Source: Metallosphaera hakonensis JCM 8857 = DSM 7519 (GTDB lineage: Archaea; Thermoproteota; Thermoprotei_A; Sulfolobales; Sulfolobaceae). Taken from it: a stretch of 64,000 nucleotides of DNA. The notes beneath the pieces are model-generated. The model made no database searches, was not told the DNA's origin, and was given only the letters and a program-made list of their open reading frames with translations. The stretch lies in assembly GCF_003201675.2 (NCBI RefSeq), contig NZ_CP029287.2, positions 744,001-808,000 on the forward strand, read 5' to 3'. Positions 18,576 through 28,187 of this stretch are shown here, in pieces (the stretch's first letter is position 1; each line of letters opens with the position of its first letter). The translations under genes were made by a program, and so were the position numbers.

Positions 18576-19109
18576 TTAATCCCTTACCGATGAACCAAAC
18601 GATATTGCCCAAATAATATCCGGGATAACTATTAATCTCTCCATTCCTCCAGGTCCCAGCGATAAGTAGTTATGAGAAACGAAAAGGGCTAGGGAAACCA
18701 ATGAGATCAATCCCAGGACAGGATAGGCATATCTTATTGGATGTTTACTCAATGAGAACGCTGGAAATGATGCCAAACCTGAAAAGAGGAACGTTATTAA
18801 CGCCGAGATTTCATGAGGTGTCCCCGTGGTCTCAGGGAAAAGACCAACCCCCATCATCCCTATCCCTCCAATAATGAGTAGTGAAGAGAATAATCTCCTT
18901 GAGATTAATACGCCACTTATAATTACTAAAATCCCCAAGATAATAATCGATGAATTAAATATGTTAGCTGTGCTCCCAACGCCTAGGTCGCTAATGTAGT
19001 TCCGAGTTAAGCTGTATCGAGGATAAAGCTCCTCAGCTATCAACATAAAAATGTAGAACTGTAAAGCGCCTAGAGTTAAAAGTGTTCCACCAAGGGTAAG
19101 TTTCCTCAT
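18576..19109 (-). CDS. DUF998 family membrane protein
   Basis: This 177-residue protein has about six hydrophobic segments. YPRYSLTRNYISDLGVGSTA followed by NIFNSSIIILGILVIISG matches the conserved opening of the DUF998 family (SDLG loop, then N-S in the second helix). The function of the family is unknown. It heads a run of minus-strand genes that continues into 18142. Confidence 0.75.
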   Translation of the reverse strand: MRKLTLGGTLLTLGALQFYIFMLIAEELYPRYSLTRNYISDLGVGSTANIFNSSIIILGILVIISGVLISRRLFSSLLIIGGIGMMGVGLFPETTGTPHEISALITFLFSGLASFPAFSLSKHPIRYAYPVLGLISLVSLALFVSHNYLSLGPGGMERLIVIPDIIWAISFGSSVRD

Positions 19110-19246
19110 TACAAATTAGAATGTCTTTCAAACCTAAAAATCATCTCCCTTACTCGATTTCCTTTGTAATAACCATGTGTCATTGCTCATTCTCTACCAT
19201 GGCTCTCTAATCACTTCGTAAATCTGTGCGTGAGCTTAGATATTGG

Positions 19247-19606
19247 TTAGAGAAGTGCAAGAGATAATCCCAATGCCGTTAGGATGGTAAGTATTATTAT
19301 AACGATTACTAGCGACACTATCGCAATCCCTAGAGACTTGAGCCAGCCCACATCAAATACTATCTTGAATATCCATAATATCCCAACGAAACCCACTAAA
19401 AGTGCAATTAAATGACTAAACGGGCTAATGAGTCTGTCCAAGATAAGAAAAATTAATAGACCAACGAAAGTCGCGATCAGTGCTTTCCCCAAACTCGCCT
19501 TTGATGAAAACAACTTGGCTGATAACCATACGGGGACAGAGGCAATTATCCAAGAAATAAACAAAGACAATATAAAAATCAGGATCCCTATCAAGATATG
19601 AGGCAT
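19247..19606 (-). CDS. Small polytopic membrane protein
   Basis: This 119-residue protein is almost entirely hydrophobic, with about four membrane helices (ILIGILIFILSLFISWIIA at the start, VIVIIILTILTALGLSLALL at the end). No motif or family is recognised. It stands alone on the minus strand. Confidence 0.55.
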   Translation of the reverse strand: MPHILIGILIFILSLFISWIIASVPVWLSAKLFSSKASLGKALIATFVGLLIFLILDRLISPFSHLIALLVGFVGILWIFKIVFDVGWLKSLGIAIVSLVIVIIILTILTALGLSLALL

Positions 19607-19640
19607 TATAGTTCTTTAAGCAACTTACCTCATTATAAGA

Positions 19641-19994
19641 TTATTCAGGGTACGCCTCTGCATACATTTCTTCGTCCAATTCTTCTCTAATGTTCTTTTT
19701 AACCTCCTCTAAATGATCCAATATCTCCTTTAGGGTATTGAACGTAGTGGGAATGTATTTCAATCTTCCATAACTCATCATATAAGAACCTGGGCAGAGA
19801 AACTGGTTCTTCACCACTATTGCCTCGGGCTCTAACTCTAGGATCGCTGCCATTGTAGCCTCCTTGCTCATTGCGTAGGCTGGATTTTCGTATTGTTCTA
19901 CTTCCTTTTTCTCCTCGTCAATTATTGCAATTATTTCTGATTCCTCTAGTGGCTTCAAGTTCTGATCTTTATCATATGTGAGAGCTATTCTCAT
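19641..19994 (-). CDS. NifX/NifB-like fold protein (tentative)
   Basis: This 117-residue protein starts MRIALTYDKDQNLKPLEESE and has EPEAIVVKNQFLCPGSYMMS in the middle, a pattern like the small dinitrogenase iron-molybdenum cofactor fold (strand, loop, helix, A-I-V-V strand). The match is loose and only a weak call is fair. The C-terminus is acidic. I chose ATG 19994; an upstream ATG at 20054 would add 20 residues that look unlike the family start. Confidence 0.5.
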   Translation of the reverse strand: MRIALTYDKDQNLKPLEESEIIAIIDEEKKEVEQYENPAYAMSKEATMAAILELEPEAIVVKNQFLCPGSYMMSYGRLKYIPTTFNTLKEILDHLEEVKKNIREELDEEMYAEAYPE

Positions 19995-20122
19995 GTAGAT
20001 CAATCTACTAAAGAGTTCAAGCTTATAAAATAATGTATAAGCGCTTTCTTTCAATTCTATATGTATGAAAATATTAGCATCATAAATGGAATATAAAAGA
20101 AAACAATTTATTAAAATGGGCC

Positions 20123-20311
20123 TTACTTCTTCCCGATCATCTTTATTAGTTCAGCTGGAGCGTCCTTTTCACTTACGGCTCCTCTTCCTGTCTTTCCATT
20201 GTCGTCGTAAGTGAAGGACACCATTTTGCCAACTTTCCAGACTTTCTTTACTTTGCTTATATCTACTTCTAGGTCCTGGCCCTTATACTTGAATTTTACT
20301 TTGGTTGCCAT
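20123..20311 (-). CDS. sso7d: Sso7d/Sac7d-type 7 kDa DNA-binding protein
   Basis: This 62-residue basic chromatin protein binds the DNA minor groove, kinks and stabilises the helix and raises its melting point. [35 protein letters not shown] and [13 protein letters not shown] are nearly those of Sac7d and Sso7d, including the intercalating Val-Met pair and the DNA-contacting Trp. The family is restricted to Sulfolobales, so it fixes the organism's order. A TATA-like box lies about 27 bases upstream, with a perfect palindrome between box and start. Confidence 0.97.
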   Translation of the reverse strand: MATKVKFKYKGQDLEVDISKVKKVWKVGKMVSFTYDDNGKTGRGAVSEKDAPAELIKMIGKK

Positions 20312-20316
20312 TGAAT

Positions 20317-20333
20317 GTTAATACGCTATTAAC
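20317..20333. promoter_or_regulatory. Palindrome between TATA box and sso7d start
   Basis: GTTAATA and TATTAAC form 7-base arms around CGC. The site begins six bases before the ATG and ends two bases before the TATA-like TTTATAAA (20335-20342). A factor bound here would block transcription start, so it may be an operator. Confidence 0.5.
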
Positions 20334-20342
20334 GTTTATAAA

Positions 20343-20707
20343 CCTTGCGATACTAACACAAGTACTACTAATGATAATACCTTAATAGAAAATTCGTTTC
20401 AAGGAGACCAAATTTTATCATGAACTAATGGATAACATTATATGTCAAATAAAAACTGCTCTCCACGTAGCTAAAGAAACAAATTGTTCTGCAAGTGATA
20501 GGAGGGGATCCAGGTAAGTAAAGGAACCATCTAAACAGTTGATCAGTTTGGACTAGATGCCTCTCGGGCGTTTACAGATAATCTCACCTATTTGGGCCTC
20601 AAGAGGGCATAATCTTTTGGACTTTAATTTTTTAAGAAACTAATAATAAAAACGAATGTAAATGTGCATTACCTCAAAATGTAAGAACGGCCTTTGGTAA
20701 TATAAAA
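20343..20707. other. Gene-free gap upstream of sso7d
   Basis: I see no gene, RNA or repeat in these roughly 365 AT-rich bases beyond the sso7d promoter at the left end. Confidence 0.5.
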
Positions 20708-21583
20708 CTACAACTTCTCGATAATATACTCAAATATCTGGAATGCTGAACTTGGTTGTGCCTGTATAAGGACAACGTAATTACCCTTTAGTCCCACGTA
20801 ATAGAAAGTTTCCCCAAAAGTCCCATTTATAGATAAATTGAAATACCTGGCACCATTTAAGGTTCCGTTTACGGCCAACGAGTGAGAACTTGTGTTACCC
20901 GATGCAGGGACGACGGTTGTTGAGTATAGATAATTATAAAGTTTGGTGGAATTGAGGCCATGAAGAACGTCGACTCCTACCGATTCGCCGGACTGTGCAG
21001 TTGAGGCTACAAAATACGCTGAGTACTGAGTGAAGTTACCTTGTTGAGAGGTTATGTTATCTACAACGTACTCCACTAGGGGGAGATTAGGTGAGCTGGG
21101 GTAAATGAAGGACGGTATCTCTATTGGAGTGCCGTTATGTCCATTGAAAACCGATTTAGCCAGGGAAAGTATTCCTTGTGTAGTTGTGGGCGACACGTTA
21201 CCAGTGGAGTTTACTTCTATAACGTAATTTCCCAAGATGACATGGGGAAGAGATTCCGTTGAGTTTGGTTTACCTGGATAATGGATAATAGATATTGATA
21301 CCAACGAGCCGTTAACTCCCGGTGCCTGGATATACTCTTGATATAGAGAATCTGCATTCGGATATAACCCTGACAGCACTTGAGACGAATTGATTTCCCC
21401 CATAGAAATCACTCTCCAGCCCGGAGCAACTTGCTGTATCTCTGCCTGAGTTGGCAGATTAATTTGAGAGCCCACAGGACTAGTTAAGACTGCGGATCCT
21501 CCATGATCGCGATATATTAATACCACAGCACCTACTATTATTACAACAGCTAATACAATTAGAACAATGCTAATTTTATTCAT
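20708..21583 (-). CDS. Membrane-anchored extracytoplasmic protein
   Basis: This 291-residue protein begins MNKISIVLIVLAVVIIVGAV, a single N-terminal membrane anchor, followed by a Thr/Ser/Asn-rich domain with many N-x-S/T sequons (GNTSSHSL, NGTLNG, NSTGNV), typical of glycosylated exported archaeal proteins. The family is not recognised. ATG 21583 is chosen because the ORF upstream runs into the HAD gene and would put basic residues before the anchor. The gap to the HAD stop is 41 bases. Confidence 0.65.
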   Translation of the reverse strand: MNKISIVLIVLAVVIIVGAVVLIYRDHGGSAVLTSPVGSQINLPTQAEIQQVAPGWRVISMGEINSSQVLSGLYPNADSLYQEYIQAPGVNGSLVSISIIHYPGKPNSTESLPHVILGNYVIEVNSTGNVSPTTTQGILSLAKSVFNGHNGTPIEIPSFIYPSSPNLPLVEYVVDNITSQQGNFTQYSAYFVASTAQSGESVGVDVLHGLNSTKLYNYLYSTTVVPASGNTSSHSLAVNGTLNGARYFNLSINGTFGETFYYVGLKGNYVVLIQAQPSSAFQIFEYIIEKL

Positions 21584-21624
21584 TAGATTAAGGTCATGCG
21601 CAACATAAAAAACTCTTCCATAAC

Positions 21625-22248
21625 TCAGAGACCTAGCTCCTGCATAACGTCGCACGGTGTTCTGACTATTATTGCACCTCTCTTTGCCAGATCCTCGAGA
21701 TCCAGATTCAGCTCACCCTTGATGATGAAGATTTTGCCTAGTCCTGCACTCTTAAATGCTTGAAAATCATTCTGGGTATCGCCCACACCTACGCTCATGT
21801 ATTTTTCACCCTTCAATATATTTAAGGCAAGAAGTACTGGGTAAGGATCAGGCTTTCCTCGCTCCACATCGTCCCCTGCAATTAGGAGATCAGGTGTTAT
21901 TCCAGTTACTTCGAGGCTCCTTTTAGCTGATCTCCTTAACGAAGAGGTCACTACGGCGATGGAATAGCCCTTGGACTTCGCAGCCTCTACCATTTCCTTT
22001 GCGCAAGGAAGAGGCCTAGCTTTCTTTGGCACCAATTCGTCATATATCCTGTTCTTAAGTTCAAAGAGCTCGAGGTATCTATCCTTCGCTAAGATCTTCG
22101 CAATGTCCATTGTTCTTCTCCCCATTAACAGATCCAAATCAACCTCCACTGGTATGCCCAGCTCCTTCAATGCTATCTCCCACGCCTCCTTATGGACGTT
22201 AGCAGTCGTTGCAAGCGTTCCATCTAAGTCAAGTATCATGACTTTCAT
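21625..22248 (-). CDS. HAD-superfamily phosphatase
   Basis: This 207-residue enzyme resembles the beta-phosphoglucomutase/phosphoglycolate phosphatase branch. Motif I is MILDLDGTLA (nucleophile Asp and general-acid Asp), motif II is VVTSS, the motif III Lys lies in RGKPDPYP and motif IV in VGVGDTQNDFQA. A helical cap follows motif I. The substrate cannot be told. The start overlaps the bax1 stop (ATGA), so it is in the XPB-Bax1 operon, but no repair role follows from that alone. Confidence 0.85.
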   Translation of the reverse strand: MKVMILDLDGTLATTANVHKEAWEIALKELGIPVEVDLDLLMGRRTMDIAKILAKDRYLELFELKNRIYDELVPKKARPLPCAKEMVEAAKSKGYSIAVVTSSLRRSAKRSLEVTGITPDLLIAGDDVERGKPDPYPVLLALNILKGEKYMSVGVGDTQNDFQAFKSAGLGKIFIIKGELNLDLEDLAKRGAIIVRTPCDVMQELGL

Positions 22249-23690
22249 TTTATGACCACGGCCTCAACAATATTTAACCATTTTATCTTATAACCCAATT
22301 TCTCCAGTACCTCAGTCATGAAATCTCCCTTTTCCTTAATTATTTCATGCAGTTTTTTTCCTGAAAAATCCTGTTTCGAAAGTTCGTCCAGGAACTCTCT
22401 CTTTATGTAATAATTCTTTAAAAGAACGTAACCAGGGAACTCCTTGAGGTTCTTCCTAAGCAAAGTTTCTGACACCCCATATTTATTGGCAAGATCCTTG
22501 ATTGAAATAATGTCCTCCCCGTCAAGCTCATAATCTACAGGTTTGTGCGGAGATGTCTCCTCGATCTCCTTGAGTGCCTTATATACCTTAACTGGGTCAA
22601 TCTTCCTCCTATACTTTATAACCGGTAGGTCCTCAATCTTTCCCGTTCCTAGCTCCTCGCTCACTATTGGTATAACAACCGAGGATGTACCCCTAAGTTT
22701 CTTTATCTTTTCCCTGAGGTATTCCTCAGTCCAGAACCCTACTATCTCTATGTAAACCTTTAGGTCGTCCTTTACTGCTACGAAGTCTGGTAGAAATATC
22801 CTTCCATTGACCACCAAGGGGCCAGGTTCCCTCTCTAATTTCCAGTCCTTGACTGCGCTTCGAAAATTCCAGAAAAAGTCTTCTTCAGTTGAGCTATCGA
22901 AAACTCTTTTATCCTCCTCTCCACGAGCTATTGGCTCTAGGTTCTCGACCTTCATTCGGTATAACCTTCTTTTCTTTTTGCCAAGAATTATCTCAGCTTC
23001 AACAGTCCAGTTGGATTGGCTAACTACTAGGGGAATCAGAAGGGCTAGGTCTCTCCCATACTTTTCGGATGGTTTGACCAGTGTGTAAGGTCCCATGACC
23101 TCTATTCTAATGGGGTTTGGATAGGCAGTATACATTAGACCCAGCCTCTTCACGTTCCTAAGCAGTTGTTTCCAATTACCCTCTGTAATTATGGTAACTT
23201 TGTATGATTTGAAAAGAATGGTCTGGAGTAAGGATAGATTATACTCTCCGATCACCTCTTCTGGGGAACCTAGCTTAACCTCAGATATCGTCTTGCTCTC
23301 ATCCATGTCTCCGAACATGAACTTCTCCGCATCAACCCCAAGCCTCTCGCTAACTTCCTTTACTCTGGAGTCTCTCTCTTGCAGGGTCAAGGCTGGACCC
23401 TTGGAAAACAGTTCAGCCCTTATTCTCCTGGGGTCTACGGGCGATTCACCCGAGAGGACTAAATGTCTCAAGATGATCCTGTGTAATCCCCTAATCAATT
23501 TGGCTCCTTGAAGGGTCGTTCCGTAAACTCTCTCGAACAATTTCACCTCTTCTTCAACTTCGCCTAACGTAATCCCTTCCCTATATAGAGAAATCATCTC
23601 CCTAACAAGGTCAAGCTCTCTCTCCCCAGCGAACTGCGGATAGACCCAGTCATCCCGAATCTTGAACCTAGCCAGTTCACTTGGTAGCAT
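22245..23690 (-). CDS. bax1: Bax1 (DUF790) nuclease partner of XPB
   Basis: This 481-residue protein of the DUF790 family is the structure-specific nuclease that forms a complex with archaeal XPB and cuts bubble or fork DNA. The restriction-endonuclease-like core is visible as RIFLPDFVAV (Asp) and KVYIEIVGFWTEEYLREKI (E-x-V/I with Lys), the PD-(D/E)xK layout. It overlaps the 3' end of xpb by 14 bases, the arrangement expected for this pair. The C-terminal DLANKYGVSETLLRKNLK looks like a helix-turn-helix. Confidence 0.9.
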   Translation of the reverse strand: MLPSELARFKIRDDWVYPQFAGERELDLVREMISLYREGITLGEVEEEVKLFERVYGTTLQGAKLIRGLHRIILRHLVLSGESPVDPRRIRAELFSKGPALTLQERDSRVKEVSERLGVDAEKFMFGDMDESKTISEVKLGSPEEVIGEYNLSLLQTILFKSYKVTIITEGNWKQLLRNVKRLGLMYTAYPNPIRIEVMGPYTLVKPSEKYGRDLALLIPLVVSQSNWTVEAEIILGKKKRRLYRMKVENLEPIARGEEDKRVFDSSTEEDFFWNFRSAVKDWKLEREPGPLVVNGRIFLPDFVAVKDDLKVYIEIVGFWTEEYLREKIKKLRGTSSVVIPIVSEELGTGKIEDLPVIKYRRKIDPVKVYKALKEIEETSPHKPVDYELDGEDIISIKDLANKYGVSETLLRKNLKEFPGYVLLKNYYIKREFLDELSKQDFSGKKLHEIIKEKGDFMTEVLEKLGYKIKWLNIVEAVVIK

Positions 23691-24975
23691 TGGATCTCCT
23701 CCTGCTTAGGTTATGGTCAGTTGTTCCCTTGGTCACTATCTCTATTAGTGTGGCAACTTTGCCTTCCTTCTTTCTCAGTATCCTACCCAGTCTCTGCATC
23801 ATCTGTCTTGACGTACCGTATCCGCCTAGGATCACTCCAACGCTGGCATCTGGAACGTCTACTCCTTCATCGAAAACGTTGGAGGCCACTATTGCCTTGT
23901 ACTCTCCTTCCCTGAACTTGGATAGAATCTCTTGCCTCTCGTCCTTGGGAGTAAGGTACGTGACAGCGGGAATCAGAAACTCCCTAGATACCCTATAAGC
24001 CATATCCACGTCCCTAGTGAACACGATAATCTTTTGATCGTTATAATCTCTCAGGATTTCTCTCAGCTTTATCAATTTGCTCTCTGAATTGATGGCGATC
24101 CTCAGGGATTCATTCCAGGCCAATAGGGCCTCCCTAGCCTCCTTATCCTTGGAGGCCATGAAGATAAACCTTTGAAAGTCTCTTGGACCGGCCATCCTGA
24201 TTTTTTTCTTCTTGAGATAGGTAGTGAATTTCTCCCTCAATTTCTGGTACTTTTCCCTCTCTTCGGGAGTGAGCTCCACGTAGATTCTTTGGGTTTTAAA
24301 TTCAGCTAGATATTTTCCGGCCAGCTGTGAAGGAGAAAGCCTAACCAGGATGGGCCCCACCACATCCCTAAGGTAAACATGTCTTCCATCATCCCTTTCG
24401 GGAGTCGCAGTGAGACCCATCCTGTATGGAGAGACCATCATTTCGCCAATGTTGATATATCCTACTGAGGGTAGATGATGTACCTCATCGAATATTACAA
24501 GGGGAAACCTATTCCCCAACTGTTCAACCTTAATATAAGCCGAGTCATATGTGATTACAGTAACTCCCTTGAGCGAATCCTCCCCCCCACCCACGATTCC
24601 TGCCTCTATTCCGAGCGAATCTCCTATCCTCTCAGCCCATTGGTGAAGGAGTTCAATCGTGGGAACCACAATCAGGGTCGCGACTCTCACAGTGGACATG
24701 GCCTTAATTCCTACCGCTGTCTTGCCTGCTCCAGTAGGCAAGACAAGTACTCCCCTCTTCTTGGCTAACCAAGCCTTAAGTGCTCGTTCTTGATAGTCCC
24801 TTAACTTGAGGTTATCCTTGATTATTGGGAAAGGAAGGGGATCCATAACCTTATCCTCAACGTTTATTCCCCCTTTCCTGAAGTACTCAAGCACATCAAG
24901 GTAGAGTTTTCCGGGCCCGATATACTGGTTATACTCTTCGCTCCACTTGAGTCCCGGCGCATAGTAATCCGACAT
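23677..24975 (-). CDS. XPB-type superfamily 2 DNA helicase
   Basis: This 432-residue archaeal XPB is a 3'-5' translocase homologous to the TFIIH subunit and acts with Bax1 in excision repair. The motifs are LRDYQERALKAW (Q-like), VLPTGAGKTAVGI (Walker A), IFDEVHHLPS (DEVH), GLTATPERDDG (motif III) and QRLGRILRKKEGK (motif VI). I chose ATG 24975 (MSDYYAPGLKWS); the in-frame ATG at 25008 adds 11 unlikely residues. Sulfolobales often carry two XPB genes; this is the one paired with bax1. Confidence 0.92.
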   Translation of the reverse strand: MSDYYAPGLKWSEEYNQYIGPGKLYLDVLEYFRKGGINVEDKVMDPLPFPIIKDNLKLRDYQERALKAWLAKKRGVLVLPTGAGKTAVGIKAMSTVRVATLIVVPTIELLHQWAERIGDSLGIEAGIVGGGEDSLKGVTVITYDSAYIKVEQLGNRFPLVIFDEVHHLPSVGYINIGEMMVSPYRMGLTATPERDDGRHVYLRDVVGPILVRLSPSQLAGKYLAEFKTQRIYVELTPEEREKYQKLREKFTTYLKKKKIRMAGPRDFQRFIFMASKDKEAREALLAWNESLRIAINSESKLIKLREILRDYNDQKIIVFTRDVDMAYRVSREFLIPAVTYLTPKDERQEILSKFREGEYKAIVASNVFDEGVDVPDASVGVILGGYGTSRQMMQRLGRILRKKEGKVATLIEIVTKGTTDHNLSRRRSNATK

Positions 24976-25066
24976 TAGAAGCCCCTTAAAATATTTCAGT
25001 AAGACCAACTTAGTTTCTATTTAATACTTTACCTAAAGTTAAAAATCATTATGTTATCCTTAACAT

Positions 25067-25990
25067 ATGGAAGTCACTCCGTTAGCCTTTGAAAGCCTTG
25101 GAGTGAGATCTCAGGCCACCCTGGTGGAAACCAAGGATGTCAGAATCGTAATAGACCCTGCCGTGTCCTTAGCGCCAAGAAGATATGGATTGCCTCCACA
25201 CCAGATGGAAGTTGACGCATTAACCGAGCTCGCTCGAAGGATCACAGAGGTATCAAGCCTGGCCGACGTCCTGGTAGTTACCCATTACCACTACGATCAC
25301 CACGATCCAGGTTACGTTATACCCAAGGATATTTATAAGGGGAAGATTGTTCTCATAAAAGATCCCGAATCATATATTAACCCAAGTCAGGGAAAGATAA
25401 GAGCCCCGAAATTTCTTAGGTCCATTAGGGATCTCCCGAAGGAGATCAATTACGCTGATGGAAAGGAGTACAGGTTCTGGAACACCAAGATAAAGATATC
25501 CCATCCGGTTCCGCATGGAGCAGATGTGAGGCTCGGATACGTTATTCAAGTTCACGTCAGTGATGGAGATTCCTCAGTCCTCTTCACTTCGGACGTTGAG
25601 GGTGTTCCCAGCGAGCAACACGTGGAATTTACATTAAAGACGAGCCCCAATCTTATTGTTATTGACGGACCCCTAAGTTACTTAGTTGGTAGAGCCCTCA
25701 CGGAGGACCAACTACAGACTTCCATCAAGAACATGGAGAAATTAGCTAAGTCGGGTCTTGAAACAATGGTAGTTGATCACCACGTCTTAAGGGATTTGAA
25801 ATATAGGGAGGTACTCTCTGAGCTTTACACAGTTGCAGGCTCATCAGGAGTGAAAGTCGCAACTGCGGCTGAATTGCTGGGAAAAGAGGTAAATCAATTG
25901 GAAGCGAGGCGGAGGGAGTTGTTCTCCAAAGATAATAGACCCGCTAGGATACCCAGAAACCTTGCGTCTTTACTTAAAACAGACCAGTAG
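25067..25990 (+). CDS. UPF0282-type metallo-beta-lactamase-fold protein
   Basis: This 307-residue protein of the archaeal UPF0282 group has the MBL signature [11 protein letters not shown] (two-metal site HxHxDH) near residue 77, FTSDVEG for the bridging Asp and VVDHH near the C-terminus. Family members are predicted hydrolases of unknown substrate. ATG 25067 directly opens [21 protein letters not shown], the usual family start. It is divergent from xpb and overlaps the convergent carrier gene by 17 bases. Confidence 0.85.
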   Translation: MEVTPLAFESLGVRSQATLVETKDVRIVIDPAVSLAPRRYGLPPHQMEVDALTELARRITEVSSLADVLVVTHYHYDHHDPGYVIPKDIYKGKIVLIKDPESYINPSQGKIRAPKFLRSIRDLPKEINYADGKEYRFWNTKIKISHPVPHGADVRLGYVIQVHVSDGDSSVLFTSDVEGVPSEQHVEFTLKTSPNLIVIDGPLSYLVGRALTEDQLQTSIKNMEKLAKSGLETMVVDHHVLRDLKYREVLSELYTVAGSSGVKVATAAELLGKEVNQLEARRRELFSKDNRPARIPRNLASLLKTDQ

Positions 25991-26714
25991 GAACTGGGAA
26001 CAATAAGGAGAGGGCATATCCTGCAAGGTAACTTCCCATTAGAGCCAATATCCCCGTACCAACCTGTTCTAGGGCTCCTCTAGGCCTCGACAAACCCGTG
26101 TACCTTGTTGAAGCAACTCCAAATACGCTCAAGGTGATCAAGATGAAGGCCACAGAGATGATTAGGGCGAGATCGAAGCCTATTTTTAGGGCTACGTCTA
26201 CTCCAAAGGGGATCAACGGTATTAAACCACCAACCACTAGGTAGAAAGCCATAATGAGGCCCAGCTTTGCTGGACGCTCAAACTCCTCTGGAAATATTTT
26301 CAGCTCATGGATTAGCATTTCGTGAAGCACGACGTCCTTGTTCTTCATTAGTATCTCAGCTATCCTCTCAGACTCTTCCCTAGAGAATCCCTTCTCTTGA
26401 TAGAAGGAGATCAATTCGTCCTTTTCCTTCTCTGGGTAGTTCTCTATCTCATAGTTCTCCTTCTTAATCTCGTTCCCGAACACCTGCATCCTGACCCTCG
26501 TGGAGATGTACTCTCCAACACCCATTGAGAAGGCCTGTGCTATTGTAGCTATGAGACCAGTTATTAATACGAGTAGGGAGTTATGGGAGAAACCCGCTGC
26601 ACCCAGCGCAATGCTCCCCACACCGATTAGACCGTCCTGAACCCCGAAAACCTTGGTCCTAAATACGTCCGCTTCCTCAGTTCTATGTTGAACCTCTTTG
26701 TGCTGTTCAGCCAT
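25974..26714 (-). CDS. VIT1/CCC1-family iron or manganese transporter
   Basis: This 246-residue protein has five hydrophobic helices. The first pair contains [17 protein letters not shown] and [18 protein letters not shown], the CCC1 signature. Between helices 2 and 3 is the charged cytoplasmic metal-binding loop with EEs ([18 protein letters not shown]). Such proteins export Fe2+ or Mn2+ from the cytoplasm or into compartments. ATG 26714 is preferred; GTG 26720 is two codons upstream. Confidence 0.9.
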   Translation of the reverse strand: MAEQHKEVQHRTEEADVFRTKVFGVQDGLIGVGSIALGAAGFSHNSLLVLITGLIATIAQAFSMGVGEYISTRVRMQVFGNEIKKENYEIENYPEKEKDELISFYQEKGFSREESERIAEILMKNKDVVLHEMLIHELKIFPEEFERPAKLGLIMAFYLVVGGLIPLIPFGVDVALKIGFDLALIISVAFILITLSVFGVASTRYTGLSRPRGALEQVGTGILALMGSYLAGYALSLLFPVPTGLF

Positions 26715-26755
26715 ACACACGATTTGCTCTTATTCATTTAAAAGTATTGCGTAAT

Positions 26756-27235
26756 TTACGATTTATCGTAGTTAACCTTGTAAGTTTCTTCGTCCACCCT
26801 GGAGATCAGTCCAGAGTAAACACCCCATTCAAGAAGGATAAGTTGAAGCTCGTATCTTCCCTCCGGTTTGTTGTAGGCCTGAACCCCTTTCTTCTCCAAG
26901 GCTTCCATGAGCTTATCAATGGTGAACTGGCCTAACTCTAAGGCAGTGGCAAAGGGTTCAGTTCTCATGAGGCTACCCCTCAATATTTCCTTTCTCCTCC
27001 TGATGTTAGACTTAAGGAACTCGGATCCCTTATCTGTTATAATGATGTCTCCCTCACCAACGGTAGCAAAGCCCATATAGTTGGCAGCGTAGACTATGGG
27101 CATTAAATCATCTACGTCCACTTCCATCTCCTTCTCCACCTGATATAGATCTGCTTTACCCCCGAAAACGTTTTGAAGAATAGACAAGAGGCCAAGAAGA
27201 TCAGCTATTCTTGCATCTGAGCTAATAACGTTCAT
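26756..27235 (-). CDS. Stand-alone AAA-associated C-terminal (PF09821-like) domain protein
   Basis: This 159-residue protein, starting MNVISSDARIADLLGLLSIL, resembles the domain that follows some nitrate/taurine-type ABC ATPases. ITDKGSEFLKSNIRRRKEIL and LLEWGVYSGLISRVDEE are typical of it. Here no ATPase is attached, so it may be a free sensor or regulator. It lies just upstream of the CCC1-type gene on the same strand (41 bases), so it might regulate that carrier. That link is inferred from position only. Confidence 0.75.
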   Translation of the reverse strand: MNVISSDARIADLLGLLSILQNVFGGKADLYQVEKEMEVDVDDLMPIVYAANYMGFATVGEGDIIITDKGSEFLKSNIRRRKEILRGSLMRTEPFATALELGQFTIDKLMEALEKKGVQAYNKPEGRYELQLILLEWGVYSGLISRVDEETYKVNYDKS

Positions 27236-27686
27236 AACTAGTAAGGTATGTCAAATCCAATATTTCAATCTTTCTTAATTATTGGAGACTCTCGATTCCG
27301 TGAACCTCTGAGCATCCCTAGCGATTCTGTAAACTCCTTATGTGGATCTGGTGGTTAGAAAAGATATCCACTGGAAGTCTAGCGAGCAGAGTATTTCCAT
27401 ACTCTTCATGGACATGTTTCCTAGATCTTGGTACACCAAGATCTCTCTTTGCCCATAACGAGGATCTAAGGCTTCTACGAACAGATGTGTAGAAAACTCA
27501 ATTCTGGGCGAAAGACGCAACAGTATCCCATTGCTCCCGAGTTTTAGTAAGAGATCGTTCCCTCACATCTCTACAGAGAAGAGATTACGGATGTTCAACT
27601 TCCATAGACTCATATTACAGGAACGTAATTTGGCTTAAGCAGCGTGGACGGTAATATTCTTAGTTATCCCTGAAGGTTATGGCGTC
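27236..27686. other. 450 bp gap with long palindrome
   Basis: A 60-codon minus-strand frame (27338-27520; FVEALDPRYGQREILVYQDL) could be a remnant of a gene but has no supporting context. The palindrome at 27423-27444 lies inside it. I see nothing else. Confidence 0.45.
27423..27444. repeat. 22 bp palindrome
   Basis: AGATCTTGGT and ACCAAGATCT are perfect 10-base arms around AC. It could be a protein-binding dyad or an RNA hairpin. No T-run follows to suggest a terminator. Confidence 0.7.
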
Positions 27687-28085
27687 TTATCCACCCTCCA
27701 CGGAAGGTGATTTTCGTTCTCTTAACTTGCGTCGAGTTAGGGCCTCCTTAGTCCATAAAATAACGTAAGAGCCTGGAAAAACGTAAAACCCGAGTAACAT
27801 GAGTACGTCTAGGGAAGTGATACGCGGGTTAGTGCCAAATTCCTCTAATGCAACGATATGCGCTCCAGAGAGGGTGGAGGCCAGGATAGCGAGGATACCT
27901 AGAATCACACCTACGTTAATGGCCCATGTAACTCCTCTCTCAATTAGATAAGCTAACGAAATTAATACTAAAGTAACCATGTATGTGCTTACAGTGAGAA
28001 ATGACGGAACAAGGTTAAGAAGCAGAGCGCCCCCTAATGCCAAGGAAACGGCCGAACCCAAGAGGAGCCAGGAGTAAGTCCTCAA
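27687..28085 (-). CDS. Small polytopic membrane protein
   Basis: This 132-residue protein has four predicted helices (WLLLGSAVSLALGGALLL, MVTLVLISLAYLIE, VGVILGILAILASTLSG, LLGFYVFPGSYVILW) and a basic tail (RRKLRERK). The family is not recognised. It is divergent from the APC permease gene by about 100 bases. Confidence 0.6.
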   Translation of the reverse strand: MRTYSWLLLGSAVSLALGGALLLNLVPSFLTVSTYMVTLVLISLAYLIERGVTWAINVGVILGILAILASTLSGAHIVALEEFGTNPRITSLDVLMLLGFYVFPGSYVILWTKEALTRRKLRERKSPSVEGG

Positions 28086-28187
28086 TTTAGATATGAAATA
28101 CTCCGCAGTAATTAATATTCTTATGCCGGTATCAAGTTCGCGGGAGGTTTAGGGTAGATTTATATATTACACCTTGCCGGGATTCAT

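Noticed and set aside
27338-27520. 60-residue minus-strand ORF
   Set aside because: Contains the long palindrome and has no homologue that I recognise; kept only as a note in the gap entry.
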